DNA from: an uncultured Caulobacteraceae bacterium
Lineage (GTDB): Bacteria; Pseudomonadota; Alphaproteobacteria; Caulobacterales; Caulobacteraceae
Direction: 5' to 3'
NCBI GenBank assembly: GCA_937952995.1
Contig: CALFYB010000251.1
Span: forward strand, 1 to 5,985
Length of the DNA stretch: 5,985 nucleotides
Shown here: piece after piece, positions 1 through 4,687 of the stretch
How the letters are laid out: each line of letters starts with the position of its first letter
Position numbering within the stretch: the stretch's first letter is position 1
Position numbers and translations under genes: made by a program
The notes under the pieces: model-generated
The model's database searches: none
What the model was told of the DNA's origin: nothing
The model's input: the letters and a program-made list of their open reading frames with translations, nothing else

Positions 1-17
1 GCAGATGTTCCCCTGGG

Positions 18-43
18 TTGCTTCGGCGCACTGCGCCTCGCAA
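18..43. repeat. Imperfect hairpin near the left edge
   Basis: GGCGC (25-29) pairs with GCGCC (33-37) around an ACT loop. An outer TTGC (18-21) pairs with GCAA (40-43) across a small internal loop. No T-run follows, so it is not an intrinsic terminator. It may be the remnant of another dispersed palindrome. I see no gene in bases 1-96 beyond this. Confidence 0.3.
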
Positions 44-96
44 TAACGCGGATTTTCCCCATTCTCAGCCTATCTAGATCTACACCCACATCCGTG

Positions 97-178
97 TTCC
101 CCGCGAAGGCGGGGACCCAGACCTGCGGAGCTCCCACGGCCGGTTAACCCTGATCTGGATCCCCGCCTTCGCGGGGAA
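97..178. repeat. REP-doublet-like element, copy A
   Basis: An 82-bp element bounded by TT and AA. It has core CCCCGCGAAGGCGGGG at 99-114 and the exact inverse CCCCGCCTTCGCGGGG at 161-176. Each core is itself a hairpin (CCCCGC/GCGGGG, 4-nt loop). The inverted arms extend inward, imperfectly, through CCAGA, so the whole element can also fold as one long hairpin. It ends 16 bp past the stop codon of the GIY-YIG gene and lies in its 3' flank. Copy B (593-675) matches it at 34 of 46 positions in the spacer and at all positions of both cores. The layout is that of REP doublets (REPIN/BIME type); membership in a named family cannot be judged here. Confidence 0.85.
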
Positions 179-194
179 GGTGGGAGTGAGGGCG

Positions 195-479
195 TTAGGG
201 CTCAAGCCTCAGGGCTAGATCATCCCAATCGGGATTATCCATTTCGATCCTGGCTAGCTTCCAATCCCGGTTCCATCTTTTCATCCGTCGTTCGGTGATG
301 AGTGCGGACTCGCGGCTGTCATGGGCCTCGAACCAGACGAGGGTCTTGGTGTTGTGTTTCGCGGTGAAGCCGGGAACCGCTCCGCTCTGATGTTCAAACA
401 CGCGGCGACTGAGGTTGTCCGTCTGGCCGATATAGAGGGTGCCGTTGCGCCCTGACGCCATCATGTAGAAGTAGAACAT
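195..479 (-). CDS. Small GIY-YIG domain nuclease (single-domain, YhbQ/UPF0213-like)
   Basis: A 94-residue protein made almost entirely of one GIY-YIG domain, a metal-dependent DNA-cleaving fold. The first strand is FYFYMM (residues 2-7, a variant of the GIY strand). YIG is at 16-18, followed by DNLSRRVFEH with the likely catalytic Arg (26) and His30, and the putative metal-binding Glu63 in ITERRMKRW. The C-terminal half (WKLARIEMDNPDWDDL) is typical of the small stand-alone GIY-YIG proteins of Proteobacteria, whose biological role is mostly unknown. I chose the ATG at 479 because it gives the usual family N-terminus and has GGAGGGG about 9 nt upstream. An in-frame ATG at 494 would add five residues but directly follows a repeat core and has a poor ribosome site. 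The gene stands alone, flanked on both sides by REP-like elements, with its own promoter at 519-547. The domain call is firm; any role in repeat mobility is inference. Confidence 0.9.
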   Translation of the reverse strand: MFYFYMMASGRNGTLYIGQTDNLSRRVFEHQSGAVPGFTAKHNTKTLVWFEAHDSRESALITERRMKRWNRDWKLARIEMDNPDWDDLALRLEP

Positions 480-486
480 GGCCTTC

Positions 487-514
487 CCCTCCATTTCCGC
501 CTTCGCGGGGAGGG
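487..514 (-). promoter_or_regulatory. Structured 5' leader of the GIY-YIG gene that can cover its ribosome binding site
   Basis: On the minus strand CCCTCC (514-509) is perfectly complementary to GGAGGG (492-487), which is the Shine-Dalgarno region for the ATG at 479. Between them the repeat core folds as CCGC-GAAG-GCGG (508-497), leaving AAAT (496-493) bulged. The predicted transcription start is close to 512, so the whole 5' end of the mRNA would be this structure, or one base pair or two short of it. Seen directly: the complementarity. Inferred: that it controls translation. Confidence 0.45.
495..510. repeat. Single REP-like core, copy C (half element)
   Basis: TTCCGCCTTCGCGGGG matches the right-hand core of copies A and B at 14 of 16 positions, and the bases after it (AGGGTGGCAGT) resemble those after the right core of A (AAGGTGGGAGT). 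No left-hand partner core lies next to it; the GIY-YIG coding region occupies that side. It looks like the right half of a doublet whose left half has been lost or replaced by the gene. Confidence 0.7.
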
Positions 515-518
515 TGGC

Positions 519-547
519 AGTATCGGGTGATCTATCTAGGGTGTCAA
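519..547 (-). promoter_or_regulatory. Sigma-70-type promoter of the GIY-YIG gene
   Basis: Read on the minus strand: TTGACA (547-542), a 17-nt spacer, then GATACT (524-519), which matches TATAAT at 4 of 6 positions. The -35 is a perfect consensus. It points at the GIY-YIG gene with a predicted start near 512, about 33 nt before the ATG at 479. Confidence 0.6.
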
Positions 548-592
548 AAGATTTTGGGGGTTAAACCCACGTCCGCACACCCCAACCCCTGC

Positions 593-675
593 TTCCCCCG
601 CGAAGGCGGGGGTCCAGACCTGCTGAACTCCGTCGGACGGTAGGCCCTGATCTAGGTCCCCGCCTTCGCGGGGAA
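593..675. repeat. REP-doublet-like element, copy B
   Basis: An 83-bp element with the same plan as copy A: core at 596-611 (extended by one C and one G to an 18-nt palindrome at 595-612) and the inverse core at 658-673. The inner segment shares CCAGACCTGC, CTCC and CCCTGATCT with copy A. It begins 22 bp past the tesB stop codon, so it falls in the 3' untranslated part of the tesB mRNA, where such hairpins can halt 3' exonucleases. No T-run follows it on either strand. Confidence 0.85.
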
Positions 676-697
676 TACGGAAGGGGAGGGTGGTGCG

Positions 698-1561
698 TTA
701 CATCTCGGGTGCGCGGTAGCGGATCAGGCCCTCTTGGGCGACCGAGGCGACGAGGGTGCCGTCTTCACTATAGATCTCACCCCGGATAAAGCCCCGCGCG
801 CCGTGGGCGTTGGGGCTGTCCTGGTCATAGAGGTGCCAGCCGTCAAAGCGGCTGTGGCGGTGGAACCAGATGGCATGGTCGAGGCTGGCGCTCTGAAAGC
901 CCGGCGTGGTCCAGACGATGCCGTGCGGGCGCATCGATGTGCCCAGAAGGCTCATATCCGAGGCATAGGCCAGCACAGCCTGATTGAAGGCCACATCATC
1001 ATCGACCGGATCGGTGGACTTCATCCAAACCTGTTGGCGACCCGGCAAGATTTTGGGGTGGCTGAGCGACTGGGGATCGACCGAGCGCATCTGGATGGCC
1101 ATGGGCCGCAGGACACTGGCAGCGGCGCGGGGCGGCAGGTTGGCGGCAAGCCGTTTGCGCTCTTCATAGTCGTCAGTGACGGTAAGGGGCGCGGGCGCTT
1201 CGGGCATGGTCAACTGGTGCTCAAAACCGTCCTCCGGCGTTTGGAACGAGGCGGCGAGGTTGAAGATCTGCTCGCCATGCTGGATGGCTGCGACCCGGCG
1301 CGTGGCAAAGCTCTTGCCATCCCGCGCCCGCTCCACCTGAAACAGGATCGGCACATTCGGATCGCCGGGACGGATGAAATAGCAGTGTAGCGAGTGACAG
1401 ACGCGGTCCTCGACCGTGCGATAGGCTGCCATCAGCGCCTGAGCGATCACCTGACCGCCAAAAATCCGCTTTTGCCGCTGGTCGTGGGTGAAACCACGAA
1501 AAAGATTCACCTCGATGGCTTCGAGATTAAGCAGTTCTTTGAGATTTTCGTGCGTGCTCAT
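698..1561 (-). CDS. tesB: Acyl-CoA thioesterase II (TesB)
   Basis: Hydrolyses acyl-CoA thioesters to free fatty acid and CoA in the cytoplasm. It is a double-hotdog enzyme of 287 residues, almost the same length as the E. coli protein (286). The N-terminal hotdog carries FGGQVIAQAL (34-43) and SLHCYFIRPGDP (57-68). The C-terminal hotdog carries YASDMSLLGTS (199-209), SASLDHAIWFHR (224-235) and the terminal QEGLIR (276-281). The catalytic triad known from E. coli (Asp204, Thr228, Gln278) corresponds to Asp202, Ser226 and Gln276; the Thr-to-Ser change keeps the hydroxyl. The start ATG has AGGA (1574-1571) nine bases upstream and a plausible promoter further out. It is transcribed alone, divergent from the lipoprotein gene, and its 3' flank holds repeat copy B. 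Confidence 0.95.
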   Translation of the reverse strand: MSTHENLKELLNLEAIEVNLFRGFTHDQRQKRIFGGQVIAQALMAAYRTVEDRVCHSLHCYFIRPGDPNVPILFQVERARDGKSFATRRVAAIQHGEQIFNLAASFQTPEDGFEHQLTMPEAPAPLTVTDDYEERKRLAANLPPRAAASVLRPMAIQMRSVDPQSLSHPKILPGRQQVWMKSTDPVDDDVAFNQAVLAYASDMSLLGTSMRPHGIVWTTPGFQSASLDHAIWFHRHSRFDGWHLYDQDSPNAHGARGFIRGEIYSEDGTLVASVAQEGLIRYRAPEM

Positions 1562-1605
1562 CGGAAGGGGTCCTGAGGTCAGCGGCCAGACGGTCGGTCA
1601 TCGCA

Positions 1606-1634
1606 ATTATGGCCGGGCAATAGCCGCCCGTCGA
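1606..1634 (-). promoter_or_regulatory. Candidate tesB promoter
   Basis: On the minus strand: TCGACG (1634-1629), 17-nt spacer, CATAAT (1611-1606, 5 of 6 matches to TATAAT). Predicted start near 1599, giving a leader of about 38 nt. It lies in the divergent gap between tesB and the lipoprotein gene. I found no comparably good plus-strand promoter in that gap. Confidence 0.45.
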
Positions 1635-1710
1635 GGACATCGCAAGGTGCCGATCATCTCAGGTGCCGAAGCGGGTTAACGAATTGGGCTTGTCGCCCCA
1701 TGGGAATGTC

Positions 1711-2391
1711 ATGCGTCTTTCGAATGTCGTTAAGATCATCGGTACAGGATTGTTGGTCTTGGCCGTCAGCGGCTGCGGTGCCGCGCGGAATGTGGCGCGG
1801 CAGTCTGATCGCATCGGTGCAGCCCCCGCCGCCGGTCTGGCCTATGGCTTGGCCAAGTCGCAACTTAGCGGACAGGAGAAATATGTCCTCGCGGCGGGTG
1901 TGCTGGCCTATGGACTGGTGGAAAGCCGCTCCAACGGGTCGGAATGTGACATCATCGCCGCGACCCTTTCCCATAAGCCCCTTGGTCTTTCGCTCCGTCG
2001 CCTGCGCACTGACGTTAAGAAGCGCGGTGGGCCGTTGATGAGCCTTAAATTTCCGAGCCTGACCGATGAGGAACAGAACGACCTCGACGACGCCAACCTA
2101 CGCAAGCAGTCCAACAGCTTTTCCATCAAGTGTAACTGGAAAAAGCTAGGCTTTAAGGATGTCCCGGCCATGACCTATGGCTCGTCCTACAGCTTCATCG
2201 GCCGACCGGTTGTTTCCGCAAAAGGCAATTTGGCGGTCGTTGGAGTCGGTAAGGTTGGTCTCGAACGGCCCAGGGCCCTTGCCCTCGATCCCGCCCCAAA
2301 TCCCGTGGTCGGAGAGGGTCAGTTCTGTCTCTTGCGCCATTCGGCCAAGGGCTGGGCGGTCGAGACTTGCCGTACCACTTGGGCAATGTAG
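1711..2391 (+). CDS. Predicted lipoprotein of unknown function
   Basis: A 226-residue protein with a lipoprotein signal peptide: short basic start (MRLSNVVK), hydrophobic IIGTGLLVLAV, then lipobox VSGC with the acylated cysteine at residue 22. The mature protein would be anchored to a membrane facing the periplasm. A small-residue-rich stretch follows (about 34-70: AAPAAGLAYGL, then AAGVLAYGLVES, two similar AYGL segments). The rest is soluble, with cysteines at 79, 141, 206 and 220 that could form disulfides. The end (GQFCLLRHSAKGWAVETC) looks like a beta-hairpin pair. I do not recognise the family. The ATG at 1711 is chosen because it places the signal peptide at the N-terminus; an in-frame GTG at 1663 would add 16 residues ahead of it. 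GGGAA (1702-1706) is a weak ribosome site. It ends 49 bp before trmD, and could be co-transcribed with it. Confidence 0.85.
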   Translation: MRLSNVVKIIGTGLLVLAVSGCGAARNVARQSDRIGAAPAAGLAYGLAKSQLSGQEKYVLAAGVLAYGLVESRSNGSECDIIAATLSHKPLGLSLRRLRTDVKKRGGPLMSLKFPSLTDEEQNDLDDANLRKQSNSFSIKCNWKKLGFKDVPAMTYGSSYSFIGRPVVSAKGNLAVVGVGKVGLERPRALALDPAPNPVVGEGQFCLLRHSAKGWAVETCRTTWAM

Positions 2392-2407
2392 CGCGTGGCT
2401 CTATAAG
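2379..2407 (+). promoter_or_regulatory. Candidate promoter for trmD-rplS
   Basis: TTGGGC (2379-2384), 17-nt spacer, TATAAG (2402-2407, 5 of 6 to consensus). It straddles the stop codon of the lipoprotein gene and would start transcription near 2414, about 27 nt before trmD. The -35 is weak (3 of 6). If real, trmD-rplS need not depend on read-through from the lipoprotein gene. Confidence 0.35.
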
Positions 2408-2440
2408 GCGCAGGACTTTGCCTTTGGATCGCGCTTGCCC

Positions 2441-3151
2441 ATGACCTTCGCTGTTTCTGTTCTGACCATGTTTCCAGAGGCCTTTCCCGGGCCTCTTGGG
2501 GTGTCGCTTATCGGCACCGCTTGGCGTGAACAGAACCTCTGGTCCTTGGAAACAGTGGACATTCGGCAATTTTCAGCAGATAAGCGCGGCTTCCTCGACG
2601 ACACCCCTGCGGGTGGCGGCCCGGGACAGGTCATGAAGGCGGACGTCATTGCTGCTGCGCTCGATAATCTCGAGCTGGCGGGACGGCCGCTTTTGTACAT
2701 GAGCGCGCGGGGTCGGCCCCTGACTCAGGCGCGTGTGAAACAATGGGCCACTGCGCCGGGCATTATTGTCCTTTGCGGTCGGTTCGAGGGGGTGGACCAG
2801 CGGGTGCTTGATGCCCGAGGGTTCGAAGAGGTCGCCGTCGGTGACGCTGTTCTTGCCGGTGGTGAGGCTGCGGCCATGGTCGCGATTGAGGCCTGCGTCA
2901 GGCTGGTTCCAGGGGTTCTGGGTCAGGCTGCATCGCTGGAGGAAGAAAGCTTCGAGGACGGGCTCCTTGAACATCCGCACTATACGAGACCGCGGAAGTT
3001 CGAAGGGCTAGACATCCCCGAGGTGCTGTTATCGGGAAACCATCAGGGGATCCGGCAATGGCGCCAAAAGCTTAGAGAAGAGACGACCCGCGAGCGTCGG
3101 CCCGACCTTTGGGCTGCCCGTCTCGCCAAACAACAGGCAAAGGGCGATTAA
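2441..3151 (+). CDS. trmD: tRNA (guanine-37-N1)-methyltransferase TrmD
   Basis: Transfers a methyl group from S-adenosylmethionine to N1 of G37 in tRNAs with G36-G37, which prevents +1 frameshifting; usually essential. The 236 residues have the SPOUT trefoil-knot fold: N-terminal [16 protein letters not shown] (7-22), [13 protein letters not shown] (53-65), knot and cofactor loops [12 protein letters not shown] (111-122) and [14 protein letters not shown] (133-146), then VPGVLG (156-161) and HPHYTRP (178-184). Arg154 of the E. coli enzyme is kept, while the position of catalytic Asp169 is Glu here. The ATG at 2441 gives the standard family N-terminus; the frame stays open upstream to 2177 inside the lipoprotein gene, but that extension resembles no TrmD. 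The ribosome site is weak (GGA, 12 nt before the start). rplS follows after 17 nt. Confidence 0.97.
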   Translation: MTFAVSVLTMFPEAFPGPLGVSLIGTAWREQNLWSLETVDIRQFSADKRGFLDDTPAGGGPGQVMKADVIAAALDNLELAGRPLLYMSARGRPLTQARVKQWATAPGIIVLCGRFEGVDQRVLDARGFEEVAVGDAVLAGGEAAAMVAIEACVRLVPGVLGQAASLEEESFEDGLLEHPHYTRPRKFEGLDIPEVLLSGNHQGIRQWRQKLREETTRERRPDLWAARLAKQQAKGD

Positions 3152-3168
3152 GCCCAGGAGATAGACCG

Positions 3169-3561
3169 ATGAACATGATCCAAACGCTGGAGCACGAAGA
3201 AGCTCAGCGCCTACTCGCCCTTCGCGGCGTCCCACACTTCCAGCCCGGCGATACGCTGCGCGTCAATGTCCGCATTAAGGAAGGCGAGCGCGAGCGCGTC
3301 CAGGCCTATGAGGGCGTCTGCATCGCCCGCTCCGGCGGCGGCATCCAAGAGAACTTCACAGTTCGCAAGATTTCCTTCGGTGAAGGCGTGGAACGCGTGT
3401 TCCCCCTGCTGTCGCCGATGATTGAATCCATCGAAGTTAAGCGTCGCGGCGTCGTCCGGCGCGCCAAGCTCTATTACCTGCGCGATCGTCGCGGCAAGAG
3501 CGCCCGCATCGCCGAACGTCAAACCGTTCGCGCGCCAAAGACTGCTCCGACCGAAGGCTAA
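3169..3561 (+). CDS. rplS: 50S ribosomal protein L19
   Basis: Large-subunit protein located at the 30S-50S interface. The 130 residues include the family core: [49 protein letters not shown], the [13 protein letters not shown] region, and [18 protein letters not shown]. It is somewhat longer than the E. coli protein (115) because of a C-terminal tail, [14 protein letters not shown]. The start is fixed by AGGAG (3156-3160), eight bases upstream; the frame is open to an earlier ATG at 3109, but that lies inside trmD and would add unrelated residues. A second ATG two codons in (3175) is less well spaced. It forms a tight pair with trmD and is closed by the terminator at 3585. Confidence 0.97.
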   Translation: MNMIQTLEHEEAQRLLALRGVPHFQPGDTLRVNVRIKEGERERVQAYEGVCIARSGGGIQENFTVRKISFGEGVERVFPLLSPMIESIEVKRRGVVRRAKLYYLRDRRGKSARIAERQTVRAPKTAPTEG

Positions 3562-3584
3562 GATCTTCGACGGACACGACCTTC

Positions 3585-3616
3585 AAAGGCTCCGGTGGCA
3601 ACACCGGGGCCTTTTT
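3585..3616 (+). terminator. Intrinsic terminator of trmD-rplS
   Basis: A 13-bp stem, AAAGGCTCCGGTG (3585-3597) with CACCGGGGCCTTT (3602-3614), one G-U pair, GCAA tetraloop, and five T at 3612-3616. It starts 23 nt after the rplS stop codon. Confidence 0.92.
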
Positions 3617-3720
3617 CTTTGGGGGCGGCTTATCCCGGTTAGGTAGAATTTCTTGACTTTTGTTGTATTTCGGCGCAACCAAAACACGGGCGGAGCCCAC
3701 GAGGTCATATATTCGGCCGA
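3617..3720 (+). other. Gap between two plus-strand terminators; possible small RNA
   Basis: This 104-bp gap separates the rplS terminator from the end of the DUF3800 gene. It contains a TTGACT (3653-3658), a good alphaproteobacterial -35, but only a poor -10 at the expected distance (CAACCA, 3676-3681). An imperfect dyad, TTTTGTTG (3658-3665) with CAACCAAAA (3676-3684), overlaps it. A transcript from here would end at the terminator at 3723-3749 and be about 60 nt long. I recognise no known RNA family, so this is a candidate only. Confidence 0.2.
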
Positions 3721-4551
3721 CTAAGGGAAGGACACGTCCTTCCCTTTTTCATGTCCGAAATCGAAACAGCTGTATTTTACGCCCATGTCCCGCTGATTTT
3801 GAGAGGGCAAGACACAGTCGATAATGCGGTCGTGTTTGCGCAGGGTCATAAGCGCACGGTCAGTCTGGTCGTATCCGCCTATACAGAGCGGGAAAAGATA
3901 GAGATCGGCGAACTGCATGATGGGGGATGTTTTGAATTTCTTACGACATTCCCACAGGGTCTTTTGCATCTGGACAGAGCTTAAAGGGCTATAGGGTTGG
4001 GAACTGATCTGATCGAAGGGCATGCCCGATGATCGGAGGGCGGCAAAATATCCGTCCATACGCGCCTCATTTTGTTTGTCGGATCGCTCATAAAAGACCT
4101 TCAGCCTGCGATCCTGTTGCCGAGCATATTTAGCGGCCCGTTCCACCACTATGGAAAAGGCTGTTTTGCACAGGGCCCATCGCCTGAGGCCATATTGGGC
4201 CCTGTATCGGTCATTATATCCCTGCCGATCAATGACGCAGGCCGTACCCAGTACTGGAAGGGCGACAAGCATCTGGGTCAGTTCATCGAAAAATTGCTGA
4301 CGCTGCTGCTCTGATAATTGATTGAGCCATTCGAAATTGGCCGTGCGCTTTCTGATCTCATAAGAATGCAATGGTTTGGAAATGTGCCAGTCTTGACAGA
4401 AGTTGGCATGGGACTGACGAGCGCTGGCCTCGTCCTCCTCCCGGATCAATAGCCCGCCGAGAGCAAACCAGTCAGAGCCAGTTTGCGACTGCGTTCTATC
4501 GAGGTCGCGGGACCCTGAGTCATCCAAGTAAAGATGTAAGGTTGGGGTCAC
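3721..4551 (-). CDS. DUF3800 family protein (RNase H-like fold, possible nuclease)
   Basis: A 276-residue protein with the DUF3800 layout: an N-terminal strand ending in two acids, LYLDDSGS (7-14); FALGGLLI (29-36); LHSYEIR (61-67); ACVIDR (104-109); VFYERSD (152-158); and MQFADLYLFPL (212-222). Asp10, Glu65, Glu155 and Asp216 are spaced as candidate metal-binding acids. The family is known as an RNase H-like domain of unclear function, scattered among genomes and often found in accessory regions. The start is GTG at 4551, preceded by AAGGG five bases upstream; an in-frame TAG shortly before it rules out a longer protein. It is convergent with rplS and divergent from leuC, with visibly lower GC than leuC (48% and 55% in lines counted, against 63-70%), which suggests transfer. 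A defence role is possible but not shown. Confidence 0.85.
   Translation of the reverse strand: MTPTLHLYLDDSGSRDLDRTQSQTGSDWFALGGLLIREEDEASARQSHANFCQDWHISKPLHSYEIRKRTANFEWLNQLSEQQRQQFFDELTQMLVALPVLGTACVIDRQGYNDRYRAQYGLRRWALCKTAFSIVVERAAKYARQQDRRLKVFYERSDKQNEARMDGYFAALRSSGMPFDQISSQPYSPLSSVQMQKTLWECRKKFKTSPIMQFADLYLFPLCIGGYDQTDRALMTLRKHDRIIDCVLPSQNQRDMGVKYSCFDFGHEKGKDVSFP
3723..3749 (+). terminator. Second plus-strand intrinsic terminator, inside the end of the DUF3800 gene
   Basis: A perfect 10-bp stem, AAGGGAAGGA (3723-3732) with TCCTTCCCTT (3737-3746), CACG loop, and a run of five T (3745-3749). The T-run is on the plus strand, so it stops transcription coming from the rplS side. On the minus strand the stem is followed only by TAG-TC, a poor tract. 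The stem encodes the last residues of the DUF3800 protein (KGKDVSFP plus the first stop base). Confidence 0.75.
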
Positions 4552-4687
4552 TGAGGCCCTTGATCGATTCTGTTTCTATTTATGGTAGATTGAACGGTGA
4601 TTTTATCTCTGTCCATCCTGTTCCATAATCCGTCCCAACCCCCTAGTGCCTCTGGCAATACCAGCCAAAATCCCCTAAATCGCGGGG
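4552..4687. other. Divergent intergenic region, DUF3800 / leuC
   Basis: This 136-bp AT-richer gap must hold the promoters of both neighbours, but I see no convincing pair on either strand. Plus-strand candidates are TTGATC (4560-4565) with TATGGT (4581-4586, only 15 nt apart) and an isolated CATAAT (4624-4629). On the minus strand a TAAAAT lies at 4605-4600 without a good -35. A small hairpin CTGG-caata-CCAG occurs at 4652-4664. There is no leucine-rich leader peptide or attenuator before leuC. Confidence 0.4.

Noticed and set aside
97..675. CRISPR array
   Set aside because: There are only two and a half copies, palindromic, separated by a gene and unequal gaps, with no regular spacers.
97..675. 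Insertion sequence or composite transposon
   Set aside because: No transposase is present and I could not see target-site duplications; a REP-like doublet fits better.
734..1390. Long plus-strand open frame (218 codons) opposite tesB
   Set aside because: It is the antisense shadow of a clear, full-length tesB; its translation has low complexity and no recognisable motif.
2177..2440. N-terminal extension of TrmD by 88 codons
   Set aside because: It overlaps the lipoprotein gene in another frame and resembles no TrmD; the family N-terminus begins at 2441.
3109..3168. N-terminal extension of L19 by 20 codons
   Set aside because: It lies within trmD; the AGGAG site fits the ATG at 3169.
195..4551. 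A joint defence system made of the GIY-YIG and DUF3800 genes
   Set aside because: They are more than 3 kb apart with core genes between them and separate promoters; nothing links them.
4552..4687. Leucine attenuator or T-box before leuC
   Set aside because: There is no leucine-rich leader peptide, terminator stem with T-run or T-box-like sequence in the gap.
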